DNA of 64,000 nucleotides, from the NCBI GenBank assembly GCA_017052515.1, contig JAFHKR010000038.1, positions 744,001 to 808,000 of the forward strand. Direction: 5' to 3'. This document shows, piece after piece, positions 1 to 7,444 of this stretch. A program made the position numbers and the translations under genes. Within the stretch, counting starts at the first letter, position 1. Each line of letters starts with the position of its first letter. The notes beneath the pieces were generated by a model. It searched no databases. It saw only the letters and a program-made list of their open reading frames with translations, and was not told where the DNA came from. Origin of the DNA: Fictibacillus nanhaiensis. Its GTDB lineage: Bacteria; Bacillota; Bacilli; Bacillales; Fictibacillaceae.

Positions 1-557
1 AGAAGCTGCATCTCTTCAGAACGATACATTTTCTTGTAATCTTCAATATTCACGTAAGCAACAGGAGCGTGACTGAACTTTTTATGGTCAACAAAACGCT
101 TAACTACAAGCGGTTTATCAAATGGTTTATAAGCTAAGGTGTCACCAACGTCAATCCCTTCTTTCTCTAAAGAGCGGTCCAGAACGATTTCTCCGGGAGC
201 CACGGATTCGAATAATTTTGAATCGGTAGAAGCTACGAAAGCAACACTCCGTTGTTTGTCACTCTCATCGTTTAAAAAGCCCATCTGAATAGAGAAGGCA
301 ACCGTGTCTTTTTGTTTGCTTATCACTTGTTCTTGAACGCTATTATCGATTCTAGAAAGGTTGTAATTTTCTTCAGCGTCACGATTTATATAGAACTGCC
401 CGTTCGGTAAATCTTTAATCAAAGCAGCATTATCCTGTGATAATCCATTGGCCAACCCAGAAATGATAAACGTCAATAAACTAACAAGAAAGATGATGGA
501 ACCTAATATAAAAAACTTCATTTTATTCTTTTTGATCTCTTTCCATGCGATGCTCAT
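1..557 (-). CDS. hrtB: HrtB-like heme efflux ABC transporter permease (partial, N-terminal part)
   Basis: The reading frame starts at an ATG at 557 behind GGAGAG and runs off the left edge, giving the first 185 residues. It opens with a charged stretch (MSIAWKEIKKNK) and one membrane segment (about residues 14-36), followed by an extracytoplasmic region, as in FtsX/MacB-type permeases. The N-terminus resembles HrtB of the HrtAB heme exporter, and the two genes upstream encode HssRS-like heme sensors, which supports the assignment. HrtAB is known to relieve heme toxicity. The ATPase gene hrtA probably lies beyond the window edge. The C-terminal part with the remaining membrane segments cannot be seen. 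Confidence 0.75.
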   Translation of the reverse strand, partial: MSIAWKEIKKNKMKFFILGSIIFLVSLLTFIISGLANGLSQDNAALIKDLPNGQFYINRDAEENYNLSRIDNSVQEQVISKQKDTVAFSIQMGFLNDESDKQRSVAFVASTDSKLFESVAPGEIVLDRSLEKEGIDVGDTLAYKPFDKPLVVKRFVDHKKFSHAPVAYVNIEDYKKMYRSEEMQL

Positions 558-601
558 AACATCTCTCCTCCAATCTTTTTACACCCTAAGTTTAGAATCC
601 T

Positions 602-621
602 TATATGAACGGAGAATGAAT
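602..621 (-). promoter_or_regulatory. HssR-like direct repeat upstream of hrtB
   Basis: Read on the minus strand there is ATTCATTCT, a 2-nt spacer, then GTTCATATA, about 45 bp before the hrtB start. This follows the 9-2-9 direct-repeat layout (GTTCATATT-N2-GTTCATATT) described for HssR in staphylococci. The second half-site fits at 8 of 9 positions and the first less well. It suggests heme-induced transcription of hrtB by the adjacent response regulator. Confidence 0.6.
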
Positions 622-661
622 AACACGTTACAAATTGTGGGGAGAAGGGAAGAAGGGCATA

Positions 662-700
662 TAAAAAAGGCATCACCAATGAATCTTCATTGAGAATGCC
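662..700 (-). terminator. Rho-independent terminator after hssS
   Basis: On the minus strand, GGCAT and an inner TCAATGAA arm pair with TTCATTGG and ATGCC, followed by six T. It lies just after the hssS stop and separates hssRS from hrtB, so hrtB probably has its own promoter. Confidence 0.8.
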
Positions 701-708
701 TGATATAT

Positions 709-2088
709 TTAATCGATAGGAAGTTCAACGGTAACAGTAGTTCCTTCGTTTTTCTTACTTTTTACAACCGTTTTTCCATCATGCAGTTTTACGATTGTAG
801 CGACGATCGATAGACCAAGTCCTGTACCCTCAACTGTTTTCGATCGAGCCACATCTGCCCGATAAAAACGGTCAAAAATTCTTTCCACTTCTTTCTCGTT
901 CATGCCTATCCCCGTATCTTTAAAGATGATGAAAATCGATTTTTCTCGTGTTTCAACAGCTATCTCAATACTTCCATCAGGGTTATTATATTTAATGGCA
1001 TTGGTTAAAAGGTTATCCCATACGGCATTCAATAGTGAAGGATCGCCGAAATACTCGGTATCAGGTAAGGAATAGCAAAGCATGATTCCTTTTTCATTTA
1101 TTAACCATTGATAATTTCGAATGAGTTCTTTAATCTGTTGTGACAGATTGAACGTTTTTTTCTGTAGGATATCTTCGTTCCGATCTAGTGATGCAAGAAG
1201 TAATAATTGCTTCGTTAAGTTTGAGAGTCTACTGATTTCACCATTTATAACAGAGATGTATTGTTCACGATCCCTTGAATGCAGTTCTTCTTTTCCTAAC
1301 AGGTTGGTATATCCTTTTATATTAGACAGTGGAGACTGGATATCATGAGAAATATTGGAGATGAATTCTTTTCGCATCTCATCTGACTGTTCGAGTTTTC
1401 GAGCCATCTGCTGAAAACTTTGAGAGAGTTCACCAAGTTCATCGCGACGTTTCGTATCGAGCTCAACAGAATAGCTGCCATGTGAGAGTGACTTGGTAGC
1501 AGAGGTCAATTTAGAGATAGGTTTTACTAAATATTTTGTACTTATGATTACCATCAAAATACTGAGGACAATCATCAAGCCAAAAAGCCAGCCAAATAGA
1601 ACATGCATCTCATTAAAAAGGAGTTTAATATCAGGTCGAATAAACAGAGCATACTTTTTCCCCTGATGTGTTAGAGGAACACCAATCGAATTACTTAGTT
1701 CGTTTGCAAAAAATCCCGTTACAAACGTTTGCTTTGGAAAATGAAGCATCCCATGATAGATATCACCATTTAGTACAGATTGTTTTGTTGTAGAAGAAAG
1801 TTCATTGTTACGAAATTTTGCACCGAAGAACGTTTCGTTTCCGGATCTCTCAACAAGGTAGATCTGATACCCGACCGTAGATAGGTTTCCTAAGTAATCG
1901 TTCAGGTTGATCGTAGGGTGTTTTTCCACAAAATAAGCCATCTCAAGCGCAATATCTGTATTTTTTTGATCATTAGCTGGTTTTAATTTTTGCTGATAGT
2001 ATGTATTGGAAGCGATAAAGGCTAAAACGCCGCTTAAAAGCATGATCCCTATCGTTATCACGACAAATTTAGTGTACAGCGACTTCAT
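709..2088 (-). CDS. hssS: HssS-like heme sensor histidine kinase
   Basis: This 459-residue membrane histidine kinase has a membrane segment at about 8-28, an extracytoplasmic sensor region, a second membrane segment near 163-185, HAMP, then a dimerisation domain with the phospho-acceptor His248 (SHDIQSPLSN). The N box (NLLTNAIKYN), G1 (DTGIGMNE) and G2 (GTGLGLS) follow. Its start overlaps the hssR stop by 4 bp, so the two are translationally coupled. Length, partner and the HrtB-like gene downstream match HssS, which senses heme stress at the membrane. That the ligand is heme is inferred from context. Confidence 0.85.
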   Translation of the reverse strand: MKSLYTKFVVITIGIMLLSGVLAFIASNTYYQQKLKPANDQKNTDIALEMAYFVEKHPTINLNDYLGNLSTVGYQIYLVERSGNETFFGAKFRNNELSSTTKQSVLNGDIYHGMLHFPKQTFVTGFFANELSNSIGVPLTHQGKKYALFIRPDIKLLFNEMHVLFGWLFGLMIVLSILMVIISTKYLVKPISKLTSATKSLSHGSYSVELDTKRRDELGELSQSFQQMARKLEQSDEMRKEFISNISHDIQSPLSNIKGYTNLLGKEELHSRDREQYISVINGEISRLSNLTKQLLLLASLDRNEDILQKKTFNLSQQIKELIRNYQWLINEKGIMLCYSLPDTEYFGDPSLLNAVWDNLLTNAIKYNNPDGSIEIAVETREKSIFIIFKDTGIGMNEKEVERIFDRFYRADVARSKTVEGTGLGLSIVATIVKLHDGKTVVKSKKNEGTTVTVELPID

Positions 2089-2765
2089 TTTTTTAACTCC
2101 AATAAATAACCCACTCCACGGACGGTTTTGATTTGAAAGTCATCAGTCAGGTTCGAAAACCGTTCTCTTAACCTTTTTACATGTACATCTACCGTGCGTT
2201 CGTCACCTTCATAATCGATACCCCAGATATGTTGGATGAGTTGATCCCGTGTGAAAGCCTGCATAGGATTCGAGATGAAAAAATATAGCAGTTCAAATTC
2301 TTTCAGTGGTAGTAGAATCGTTCGATCGTTAATATGAACTTCATAGCTTTTTTTGTTTACGGTTGTATGGCCTATACGGATGACGGATTCATCATCTTGG
2401 TTTTTATCGTAACGTCTTAATAGAGCTTTCATTCGAAAGAGCAATTCTTTTGCTTCGAATGGTTTTATTAGGTAATCATCTGTTCCTGATAGATAGCCTT
2501 GTTCTTTGTCTTCAATTTGGTTTTTGGAGGTTAGTAAGATAACAGGGATGTCGTATTTTTCTCTTATTTCTTGTGTTAGGGCAAACCCGTCCATATAAGG
2601 CATCATCACATCAACTACAGCGAGATCAAACCTTTTAAGGCGTAAGATGTTCAAAGCTTCTATCCCATCTTTTGCTTGAGAGACTTGATATCCTGCTTCT
2701 TTTAGTTGATAGTGCAGAAGCTCGAGTATATTTTTATCGTCATCAACAATTAGAATATGTGTCAC
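2085..2765 (-). CDS. hssR: HssR-like DNA-binding response regulator
   Basis: A 226-residue OmpR/PhoB-type regulator. The receiver has acidic residues DDD at 8-10, phospho-acceptor Asp52 (VVDVMMPYMDG) and a conserved lysine in SGTDDYLIKPF, a stretch typical of HssR. A winged-helix domain follows (DQLIQHIWG, ERTVDVHVKRLRERF). It is the first gene of the pair with hssS and has a strong AGGAGGATT ribosome binding site. It probably activates hrtB through the direct repeat at 602-621. Confidence 0.87.
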   Translation of the reverse strand: MTHILIVDDDKNILELLHYQLKEAGYQVSQAKDGIEALNILRLKRFDLAVVDVMMPYMDGFALTQEIREKYDIPVILLTSKNQIEDKEQGYLSGTDDYLIKPFEAKELLFRMKALLRRYDKNQDDESVIRIGHTTVNKKSYEVHINDRTILLPLKEFELLYFFISNPMQAFTRDQLIQHIWGIDYEGDERTVDVHVKRLRERFSNLTDDFQIKTVRGVGYLLELKK

Positions 2766-2904
2766 GAATAAATCCTCCTAAAGAAGAATGAAGTTCTGCC
2801 TCATTTTTCACTTTCAAAAATGCTCTGGTATCAGCAACATTAGTCTATCCGAACTGGGTGAGATTCACAAATTTTTGTTTAAGTTCAACGACCCAACTTC
2901 AACA

Positions 2905-2934
2905 AAAAAAGCTAACCAAAATGCTAGCTTTTTT
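2905..2934. terminator. Bidirectional-looking terminator hairpin
   Basis: AAAAAAGCTA pairs with TAGCTTTTTT around a 10-nt loop, so both strands show a hairpin with a U tract. On the minus strand it follows the mini-ORF at 2954-3037. No gene on the plus strand ends here. Confidence 0.6.
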
Positions 2935-2953
2935 GTGGCTTTAATTGATTGGG

Positions 2954-3037
2954 TTAGCCGATTCTCTTCTTGTTTTTCTTGCTTTTAGCACGTTTTTTAG
3001 AAGATAAAACCCCGTTTAAGATACTAATGAAACTCAC
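2954..3037 (-). CDS. Possible 27-residue basic peptide
   Basis: A GTG start at 3037 lies behind GGGGGGAATT. It opens a 27-codon frame with a hydrophobic first half (VSFISILNGVLSS) and a Lys/Arg-rich second half (KKRAKSKKNKKRIG). The stop is followed 20 bp later by a terminator-like hairpin. Ribosome binding site, frame and terminator together suggest a real transcript, but no convincing promoter is visible and I recognise no family. It could be noise. Confidence 0.3.
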   Translation of the reverse strand: MSFISILNGVLSSKKRAKSKKNKKRIG

Positions 3038-3210
3038 GATGAATTCCCCCCATATAGAACTTCCGAAAAGAGAATATTCGGTGTATCCTCTCTTCTCCAT
3101 TATCTTATGCAGACTTGTCTAAAGTGTTTGGACAAACCGTATCAAATCACTTTTGAAACAGAAAATACACATGCACCTAATGAAACATTGAAAAAAATTT
3201 TATAAGGTTA

Positions 3211-3240
3211 TGAATAAGATTGTAAGTTAGTGGGATTCTA
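3211..3240 (+). promoter_or_regulatory. Candidate forespore (sigma-G-like) promoter of the SASP gene
   Basis: TGAATA (3211-3216), a 17-bp spacer and GATTCTA (3234-3240) resemble the sigma-G consensus (TGHATA, CATNNTA). The downstream gene encodes an alpha/beta-type spore protein, a class transcribed by sigma-G in Bacillus. The assignment rests on motif and gene type only. Confidence 0.55.
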
Positions 3241-3269
3241 AGATTAGAAAAGAAAGGGAGGTGAATAGA

Positions 3270-3461
3270 ATGGCTAAAAACAACAGCAACCAATTATCAG
3301 TACCTGGAGCTCAAGGAGCTCTTGATCAAATGAAGTATGAGATCGCTTCTGAGTTCGGTGTAAACCTTGGACCAGACACTACGTCACGTGCAAACGGATC
3401 TGTAGGTGGAGAAATCACTAAGCGTCTTGTAGCACAAGCTTTAGGCGGACAACGCTACTAA
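3270..3461 (+). CDS. Alpha/beta-type small acid-soluble spore protein
   Basis: A 63-residue protein starting MAKNNSNQL. It carries both family hallmarks: [12 protein letters not shown], which includes the cleavage site for germination protease GPR, and [14 protein letters not shown] in the second DNA-binding helix. These proteins coat and protect spore DNA and are degraded at germination. The ATG at 3270 was chosen over the GTG at 3261 because GGGAGGTG lies 6-8 bp before it. A sigma-G-like promoter precedes the gene and a terminator follows. It is monocistronic. Which member of the multigene ssp family it is cannot be told. Confidence 0.96.
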   Translation: MAKNNSNQLSVPGAQGALDQMKYEIASEFGVNLGPDTTSRANGSVGGEITKRLVAQALGGQRY

Positions 3462-3481
3462 TATTCAAATCTTTTGCTATG

Positions 3482-3510
3482 GCTATCTGTTTGTGCAGAT
3501 AGCTTTTTTT
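3482..3510 (+). terminator. Terminator after the SASP gene
   Basis: GCTATCTG pairs perfectly with CAGATAGC around a 6-nt loop, followed by seven T. Confidence 0.93.
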
Positions 3511-3584
3511 ATTTTATCGAATGAGTGATGAATCAAATGTTAAACAACCGTTTAAACTATCTCTGTTGGAGGTGAAATGTTTAG

Positions 3585-3725
3585 ATGAATGAAGATAAAC
3601 CGACTCATTTTGATGGAAGTCTTTTAAACCATGAAGTTTTCAATGATGATACTTTGCAAGAGCCGTTTCTTTTAACGGATGAAGCGAGGGCAAACATTGC
3701 TGGTAATCCTTATGATCATTCGTAA
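3585..3725 (+). CDS. Small acidic protein of unknown function (46 residues)
   Basis: An ATG at 3585 lies behind GGAGGTG and opens a 46-codon frame beginning MNEDKPTHFDGSLLN and ending GNPYDHS. It is acidic, hydrophilic and has no membrane segment, cysteine or repeat. It lies just after a spore-protein gene, but the intervening terminator makes it a separate unit. The strong ribosome binding site and ordinary codon use favour a real gene. No family was recognised, and a sporulation role would be guesswork from position. Confidence 0.5.
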   Translation: MNEDKPTHFDGSLLNHEVFNDDTLQEPFLLTDEARANIAGNPYDHS

Positions 3726-3763
3726 AGAAATGTTTAAGCATAGATTGCAGCACACTGAATGTA

Positions 3764-3891
3764 GTTGATTTCCGCTCCAGGTTGCTCGCTTTCCATGGGG
3801 CGACCGGTGAGCCCCTTGCCACATTGCGCCATTAAGGGTCTCACCTGACCGCTCGTCCCATAGGAGTCAGCAACCTTCCGCTCCAATCAAC
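3764..3891 (-). repeat. 128-bp dispersed element, copy 1 (reverse orientation)
   Basis: The ends are GTTGATT (3764-3770) and AATCAAC (3885-3891), so the element has inverted termini. Internally it shares GGCTCACCG..CGCCCC..GGAAAGCGAGC..GGAAATCAAC with copies at 14480-14607 and 53955-54009 when read on the minus strand. It occupies the space between the 46-residue ORF and azoR and contains no plausible gene. Similar GC-rich palindromic elements occur in many Bacillaceae genomes. Confidence 0.75.
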
Positions 3892-3973
3892 TTGCTAAGA
3901 AGTGAAAGGAAAATATCCAAATGCAACAATCATTAAGAAGAAATCAACAAACAGAAAGGCAGTGTAAGATTAC

Positions 3974-4609
3974 ATGACAAAAGTATTATATATCACAGCA
4001 CATCCTCATGATGATAAAGGTTCATACAGCATGGCTGTAGGTAAAGCGTTTATGGATGAATACAAGAAAGTTAACCCGGATGATGAATGGATTCACGTGG
4101 ATCTGTATAAAGAGAACATTCCTCACATCGACCTTGATGTATTTAGTGGATGGGGAAAACTGCAATCTGGTAAAGGATTTGAGGAGCTGTCTTCTGAAGA
4201 AAAATCGAAAGTAGGAAGACTATCAGAGCTTTGTGAGCAGTTTGTTTCTGCAGATAAATATATATTCGTAACGCCAATGTGGAATTTTTCGTTCCCGCCT
4301 GTTATGAAAGCGTACGTCGATTCAGTTGCTGTGGCAGGAAAAACGTTTAAGTATACGGACCAGGGACCCGTTGGCCTTTTAACGAACAAGAAAGCCTTAC
4401 ATATCCAGGCTAGCGGTGGCATTTATTCAGAAGGACCTGCAGCAGCAATGGAGATGGGTCACCGTTATTTAAGCGTGATCATGCAATTTTTTGGAGTTCC
4501 ATCGTTCGAGGGATTGTTTGTAGAAGGACACGCGGCGATGCCAGATAAAGCGAATGAGATCAAAGAAAAGGCGATTGCGCGTGCTAAAGATTCTGCACAT
4601 ACGTTTTAG
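3974..4609 (+). CDS. azoR: FMN-dependent NADH-azoreductase
   Basis: A 211-residue flavodoxin-like protein of the AzoR (AcpD) family. These homodimeric cytosolic enzymes bind FMN and reduce azo compounds and quinones with NADH. Family features seen are the N-terminal phosphate-binding strand and loop ([16 protein letters not shown]), [19 protein letters not shown] near residue 100, which contacts the flavin, and the [11 protein letters not shown] loop. Length is normal for the family. It stands alone between a repeat element and a terminator. The ribosome binding site (AAAGG) is weak and about 14 bp from the start. The physiological substrate is unknown. Confidence 0.92.
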   Translation: MTKVLYITAHPHDDKGSYSMAVGKAFMDEYKKVNPDDEWIHVDLYKENIPHIDLDVFSGWGKLQSGKGFEELSSEEKSKVGRLSELCEQFVSADKYIFVTPMWNFSFPPVMKAYVDSVAVAGKTFKYTDQGPVGLLTNKKALHIQASGGIYSEGPAAAMEMGHRYLSVIMQFFGVPSFEGLFVEGHAAMPDKANEIKEKAIARAKDSAHTF

Positions 4610-4662
4610 ATAGCTCTTCGTAAAAAGAATGCTTATCCTTGTGCTATGATAATAAGAAAAGT

Positions 4663-4687
4663 GCTGATCTCACGGGTCAGCCTTTTT
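4663..4687 (+). terminator. Terminator after azoR
   Basis: GCTGATC pairs with GGTCAGC (one T-G pair) around a 5-nt loop, followed by five T. Whether it ends azoR or acts as a leader attenuator for the AEC gene is not clear. Confidence 0.6.
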
Positions 4688-4718
4688 CCGTTGTTGTTAA
4701 CAGAAAGAAGGATAAGAC

Positions 4719-5624
4719 ATGTTAGAACTACTAAGCATCATTCTTCCGGTATTTGCGATCTTTAGTATCGGATTTATCGGTCAAAAAACGATAGGCTTTG
4801 AAACACAAACACTTTCCACGATGGCATTGTATCTGATGTCTCCTTTTCTTGTATTTCGAACGTTTTATGAAACTACTTTTACGAAAACGTATGGATATAT
4901 GCTCATCTATACGCTCATTCTATGTTTTACGTTGATCGGTCTTGTATATGTGATCAGTTATTTTAAAAGATACAATGTTAGGGAAACCTGCGGTGTTATT
5001 TTAGCTTCTGCTTTCATGAATAATGGGAACTATGGGACTCCAGTCGCGCTTTTCGCGTTTGGGGCAGCAGGGTTAGATTATGCGGTTGTTCTAATGGTTA
5101 TCCAGCAGTTAGTTATGTGTACAGTAGGAGTCTATTATGCAGCAAAAGGCAGTCCGGAAAACGACGGGATTTCTTCAGCGTTAAGAGCAGTGCGACGGAT
5201 GCCGATCGTATACGGAGCGATAGCGGGTATAGTCTTTCAACAGTTACACATACCGATAAAAGGTTCTGTGTCAGAAGCTCTTGACCTTGTGGCGAACTCT
5301 GCGATACCGACCATCATGATCATACTCGGTATGCAGCTCGCGAAGATATCATTGCGCCACGTACAAGTGGAGAAATTAACGTATTCTCTAGTACTAAAAT
5401 TAGCGGTGTCACCACTGATCGCATTTTGTATCACGCTAATTCTTCCGGTAGATGATAGGCTCGCAGCGATCATGATTCTGATGGCGGCGATGCCTTCTGC
5501 AGCAAACACGACGATGTATGCGTTACAGTTTGGAACAGAGCCTGATTTCGTATCAAGTGCAACGTTAGTGAGCACACTTTTTTCACTGTTCACACTGCCC
5601 ATCTTGCTCGCGATTTTAATGTAA
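4719..5624 (+). CDS. AEC-family transporter
   Basis: A 301-residue, very hydrophobic protein with about ten membrane segments, typical of the auxin efflux carrier (AEC) superfamily. Family-like features are the N-terminal LLSIILPVFAIFSIGFIGQK, the polar break FMNNGNYGTPVALFAFG in the middle, and a second such motif near the C-terminus (ILMAAMPSAANTTMYALQFG). Bacterial members carry malonate, malate or other organic acids. The substrate here cannot be read from the sequence. It has a ribosome binding site (AGAAGGA) and ends in a shared terminator with the convergent hydrolase operon. Confidence 0.85.
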   Translation: MLELLSIILPVFAIFSIGFIGQKTIGFETQTLSTMALYLMSPFLVFRTFYETTFTKTYGYMLIYTLILCFTLIGLVYVISYFKRYNVRETCGVILASAFMNNGNYGTPVALFAFGAAGLDYAVVLMVIQQLVMCTVGVYYAAKGSPENDGISSALRAVRRMPIVYGAIAGIVFQQLHIPIKGSVSEALDLVANSAIPTIMIILGMQLAKISLRHVQVEKLTYSLVLKLAVSPLIAFCITLILPVDDRLAAIMILMAAMPSAANTTMYALQFGTEPDFVSSATLVSTLFSLFTLPILLAILM

Positions 5625-5655
5625 AAAAACTCACAAAAATTTAGTGAGTTTTTTT
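5625..5655. terminator. Shared bidirectional terminator
   Basis: ACTCAC pairs with GTGAGT around a 9-nt loop, with A-rich sequence on the left and a T run on the right. It can end both the AEC gene (plus) and the hydrolase gene (minus). Confidence 0.85.
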
Positions 5656-5665
5656 GCTTTACATG

Positions 5666-6391
5666 CTATTGCTTATCTAACCACTTGATCATCTCATCAG
5701 CAATCAAATCTTGCTGTACTTTAGCAGAGATGTCTGCTTGATTATCACCTTTTTGCTCTCCATACATGCCAAATTGAGCATGGTTTCCACCTTTGATCTC
5801 GAATAGAACAGTCTTACGTGACAACAAGCTTTTCGTTTCATCAATCTTATCTTTAGTCGTTAGCCCATCTTTTTCTGCATAAATAGATAGAATGGATGTG
5901 TCTTTATTTGAAAAGTCATCTCCATTTGCAGGATAAGAGGCGAGCAGGATAACACCTTTAATCAGATCGGGATTTTCATGTGCGAATGTAGCAGCACTTA
6001 CTCCTCCTAAAGAGTGTCCGCCAATAAACCATTTTTTAATGGATGCATTTTGTTTGATCCATTCTTCAGCTTTATTCGTTTCAAGCATGGCGAGGTTTAG
6101 ATTGAACTTTGGAATTCCGACGGTGTAGCCGGCTTCTGATAAACGTTTCCCGAGATAACTGTAAGCTGTTGGCTCTACTTTTGCACCTGGATACAAGACA
6201 ATGCCTACTTCTTTATCGATTCCACTTGGCTTAAACGTCAACCAGTCTCCGTCTTGATTTACTTTCCCAACACTTTTCAACAGTTCTTTTGTCGGTTCGT
6301 AAGTCTGTTGTGTCCAAACAAAAAATCCAATGAAGCCACAAATTAATAAGATGGAAATACTCAGTAGAACTCTCTTAATTAACCGTTTCAT
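5666..6391 (-). CDS. Membrane-anchored alpha/beta hydrolase
   Basis: A 241-residue protein starting MKRLIKRVLLSISI. An N-terminal membrane segment (about 8-27) anchors a hydrolase domain. GHSLGG holds the nucleophile serine, GVILLASYPANG lies before the acid region, and KGGNHAQFGMYG supplies the likely catalytic histidine. It matches the dienelactone-hydrolase-like set found in Bacillus. The ATG at 6391 was preferred to the GTG at 6400 because GAAAGGTG is well placed. The upstream membrane-protein gene ends at 6393, so the two form an operon. Substrate unknown. Confidence 0.8.
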   Translation of the reverse strand: MKRLIKRVLLSISILLICGFIGFFVWTQQTYEPTKELLKSVGKVNQDGDWLTFKPSGIDKEVGIVLYPGAKVEPTAYSYLGKRLSEAGYTVGIPKFNLNLAMLETNKAEEWIKQNASIKKWFIGGHSLGGVSAATFAHENPDLIKGVILLASYPANGDDFSNKDTSILSIYAEKDGLTTKDKIDETKSLLSRKTVLFEIKGGNHAQFGMYGEQKGDNQADISAKVQQDLIADEMIKWLDKQ

Positions 6392-6392
6392 A

Positions 6393-7049
6393 TTAAACAC
6401 CTTTCAATTGGCGGTCTTGATGGATCTTTGTTGCAACAAGTGTGCACATCAAAAATAATTCAAACCCATTCGTAATTGCCGCACTTTCCACTGGAATTGG
6501 CACCGCACTTCCGACTGTCATTACAACCGTTCCTATCAGCATCCATTTCCATCCTGTTCTTTTCCACAGAACGGCTCCTGCTGTAATTAAAGCAATGGAT
6601 ACGAACAGGACCATTAGAGGAGGACCTGTTGAAGTGTCTGCAGAAACATATCGAAGCAATCCATGCTCTCTTTCTGGCACTATTTTCATGCCATATGTCT
6701 CCGTTATGATTTCCATAATGACAAGGGCAATCGTATAGAGAAGAGCTCCTATGTATACAACTTTCCACTTTGCGAACGCAAATCCAGCTCTTTTTAAAAC
6801 ATTCCATGAAAATAGAACGAGCGTGGGTGTGAAGAACGCATGGAACCAAAATCGCAAATGGCTCAAGTTCTCTAAGAGTGGTCCTTCTCCTATGAATTTT
6901 CCTATGGCGATCAATCCGTTATCATAAACAAGTCCGAACAAGACAAGATAGAGTAGGGAAGAAACATCGCATCTGTTACCGAAGTTTATACATAGGATAA
7001 GGAGTACGAGATAGGCTGCTGTATAAACAAAATAAAGTATTGTATCCAA
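6393..7049 (-). CDS. Integral membrane protein of unknown function
   Basis: A 218-residue protein with about seven predicted membrane segments, beginning MDTILYFVYTAAYLVLL. Charged loops include FIGEGPLLENLSHLRFW and PEREHGLLRYVS. I recognise no family. It has an AAGGAGG ribosome binding site and is the first gene of a two-gene operon with the membrane-anchored hydrolase, hinting at a shared lipid or envelope role. A perfect palindrome sits just upstream of its ribosome binding site, where a regulator might bind. Confidence 0.7.
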   Translation of the reverse strand: MDTILYFVYTAAYLVLLILCINFGNRCDVSSLLYLVLFGLVYDNGLIAIGKFIGEGPLLENLSHLRFWFHAFFTPTLVLFSWNVLKRAGFAFAKWKVVYIGALLYTIALVIMEIITETYGMKIVPEREHGLLRYVSADTSTGPPLMVLFVSIALITAGAVLWKRTGWKWMLIGTVVMTVGSAVPIPVESAAITNGFELFLMCTLVATKIHQDRQLKGV

Positions 7050-7065
7050 ATAGTATTTCCTCCTT

Positions 7066-7097
7066 ATTAGAGTCTACTCTAACCATTTCCTTATCAA
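7066..7097 (-). promoter_or_regulatory. Palindromic operator and possible long-spacer promoter
   Basis: TTAGAGT-CT-ACTCTAA is a perfect interrupted palindrome at 7067-7082. On the minus strand a TTGATA (-35-like, 7092-7097) is followed after 20 bp by TCTAAT (-10-like, 7066-7071) overlapping the palindrome. An overlong spacer with a dyad inside is typical of MerR-type promoters, but a TetR or other dimer would also fit. It precedes the membrane-protein/hydrolase operon. Confidence 0.45.
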
Positions 7098-7254
7098 TTG
7101 TTAATATTTATGATATGGCAATACATCAAAACGCATTAAGAACAGGTTAGCAGTCTTTAACTATTTCTAAATTTACAGAAAAACAAAGAACAACTATCAT
7201 AAATGCATATCCAATTATTTGGAAGTAGTTTGTAGATAGAAAGGAAAATCATTC

Positions 7255-7434
7255 ATGGAAGTTGATCTGAGTATATTATTGCAAGAAATAAAAGTCTGTC
7301 GTCAAGAAATGTACGATCTTAAACCACGCTCAAATGATTTTTCAGACGCTGATCTCCTCAAACAGAGTCAGAAGCTGGACAAACTAATCTATCTTTATCA
7401 AAAAAGAATAATGGAGGATCCTTCTATTAAATAA
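7255..7434 (+). CDS. Spo0E-like aspartyl-phosphate phosphatase
   Basis: A 59-residue protein starting MEVDLSILLQEI, with an AAAGGAAA ribosome binding site. The signature SQKLDKLIYLY fits the Spo0E family motif (SxxLDxLI), preceded by a helix with a conserved-looking charged pattern. Spo0E, YisI and YnzD dephosphorylate Spo0A-P and so delay sporulation. The size is right for the short members. It lies alone, convergent with a LysR gene. The family call is firm, but the precise target is inferred. Confidence 0.87.
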   Translation: MEVDLSILLQEIKVCRQEMYDLKPRSNDFSDADLLKQSQKLDKLIYLYQKRIMEDPSIK

Positions 7435-7444
7435 GGGATTACAA

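Noticed and set aside
3640..3822. Minus-strand frame across the 46-residue gene and repeat copy 1
   Set aside because: It overlaps a better-supported small gene and a GC-rich repeat, with no ribosome binding site.
4123..4422. Long minus-strand frame inside azoR
   Set aside because: It is antisense to a clear gene, with no ribosome binding site or domain; the same holds for similar antisense frames in uvrA, uvrB, inhA, yvoD and the TRAP permease.
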